DNA of 64,000 nucleotides. It comes from Mytilus edulis. Its lineage: Eukaryota; Mollusca; Bivalvia; Mytilida; Mytilidae. Position 1 is the stretch's first letter; every line of letters begins with the position of its first letter. Of the stretch, positions 63,266 through 64,000 are shown piece by piece. Below the pieces are notes generated by a model. That model was not told the DNA's origin. It did not search any database and saw only the letters and a program-made list of their open reading frames with translations. A program made the position numbers and the translations under genes. The stretch is taken from NCBI RefSeq assembly GCF_963676685.1, contig NC_092356.1:45905601-45969600 (forward strand), written 5' to 3'.

Positions 63266-64000
63266 CCAAAAGGGTAATGTTAAAGGGCTAAAAACTTTAA
63301 GGAACACTATATTATATGCATTTTAATAGAAGTTTATTCTGTATCTTGCAATTCAGTACTATAGCTATAACTTCATAACTGTCACATTTCGAATGATTCA
63401 TATCTTTTAAAAAGGATTAAACTGATTAAAAAAGAATAAATAAAATATACCTTTAGAGTTAAAAACAAATTCTCAAACTGCAAACAGAATAAAAGCAAAA
63501 CAAACCGAACCAAAATTCGATGAGTAACTCAGTGTTGACATGAATATCAATAATGTGGTCATTTTCATAAATTTCCTGTTTACGAAACTTTGAACTTTTC
63601 GAAAAACTAAGGATTTTCTTATCCCAGCCATATATTACCTTAGCCGTATTTGGCACAACTTTTTGGCATTTTAGATCCTCATGCTCTTAACCTTTGTACT
63701 TGTTTGGTCTTTATAAATATTTTGATATGAGCGTCACTGATGAGTCTTATATAGACGAAACCCGCGTCTGGCGTGCTAAATTATAATCCTGGTATCTTTG
63801 ATAACTAATTACTCATTGTAAGATCATAACTAGGCATTGGTATGGAATTGTTGTTGAAACAAGTTAGACATGTCTAGATCAATCAATAACAAAAATCAAA
63901 TGACTGAAAGATAAAAAAGCCCACCAGTATGCAAAATGTAACATAGACTTGGCAAAACGAACCCAACCAAACTCGGCGTTGATATCAAATGACTTGGAAG

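Noticed and set aside
63454..63480. 27-nt mini-exon candidate upstream of EGF exon 1
   Set aside because: The acceptor and donor are acceptable, but in the required phase 1 it contains a stop codon.

Overview
The window looks like nuclear DNA of a marine bivalve, most probably a mussel of the Mytilus type. It is AT-rich, gene-poor and full of short dispersed repeats that I associate with mussel genomes: the family ending in GATGAGTC-TAGACGAAACGCG, the GATGTGGTATG-TTGCCAATGAGAC family, and a tRNA-headed SINE. No bacterial genes, operons, rRNA, intact tRNA or CRISPR array were seen. The species call comes from recognising repeats and was not searched.

The only convincing host gene runs right to left (minus strand) from at least 62978 to 12207 and leaves the window at both ends. 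Its exons are very small and lie in large introns. In transcript order they are: three EGF exons (62.9, 61.5, 60.1 kb); a large intron filled by a transposon; three more EGF exons (46.0, 43.5, 41.5 kb); two short hinge exons (40.4, 38.8 kb); a four-exon, cysteine-containing module of unknown family (38.1, 37.6, 30.5, 29.4 kb); four EGF exons (28.1, 27.1, 24.3, 22.6 kb); four ShKT exons (21.3, 19.8, 18.6, 17.6 kb); two 33-nt hinge exons (14.0, 13.6 kb); and the first two exons of a second copy of the unknown module (12.8, 12.3 kb). Eight 9-nt microexons lie in front of EGF exons. Nearly every unit is a symmetric phase 1-1 cassette, so cassettes can be duplicated, lost or skipped without breaking the frame. 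The product is probably a large secreted or surface mosaic protein. It could also be two tandem genes split between 37.5 and 30.6 kb. The 38-kb copy of the unknown module's first exon has a 1-nt deletion and is frameshifted.

The second main feature is a nested transposon complex inside the EGF3-EGF4 intron. The outer element (46759-59121, 12.4 kb) has inverted ends and TA on both sides. Its subterminal regions carry many AAGTTAACTT palindromes. Inside it are a 2.9-kb foldback/MULE-like element with an 11-bp target duplication and a broken captured coding fragment; a satellite-like array of about 22 monomers with a 0.92-kb higher-order repeat; and a 2.5-kb TA-flanked element inserted into one satellite monomer.

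The rest (1-12 kb and the introns) holds degraded reverse-transcriptase retroelement pieces, SINEs, hairpins, minisatellites and microsatellites. No other protein-coding gene is convincing.
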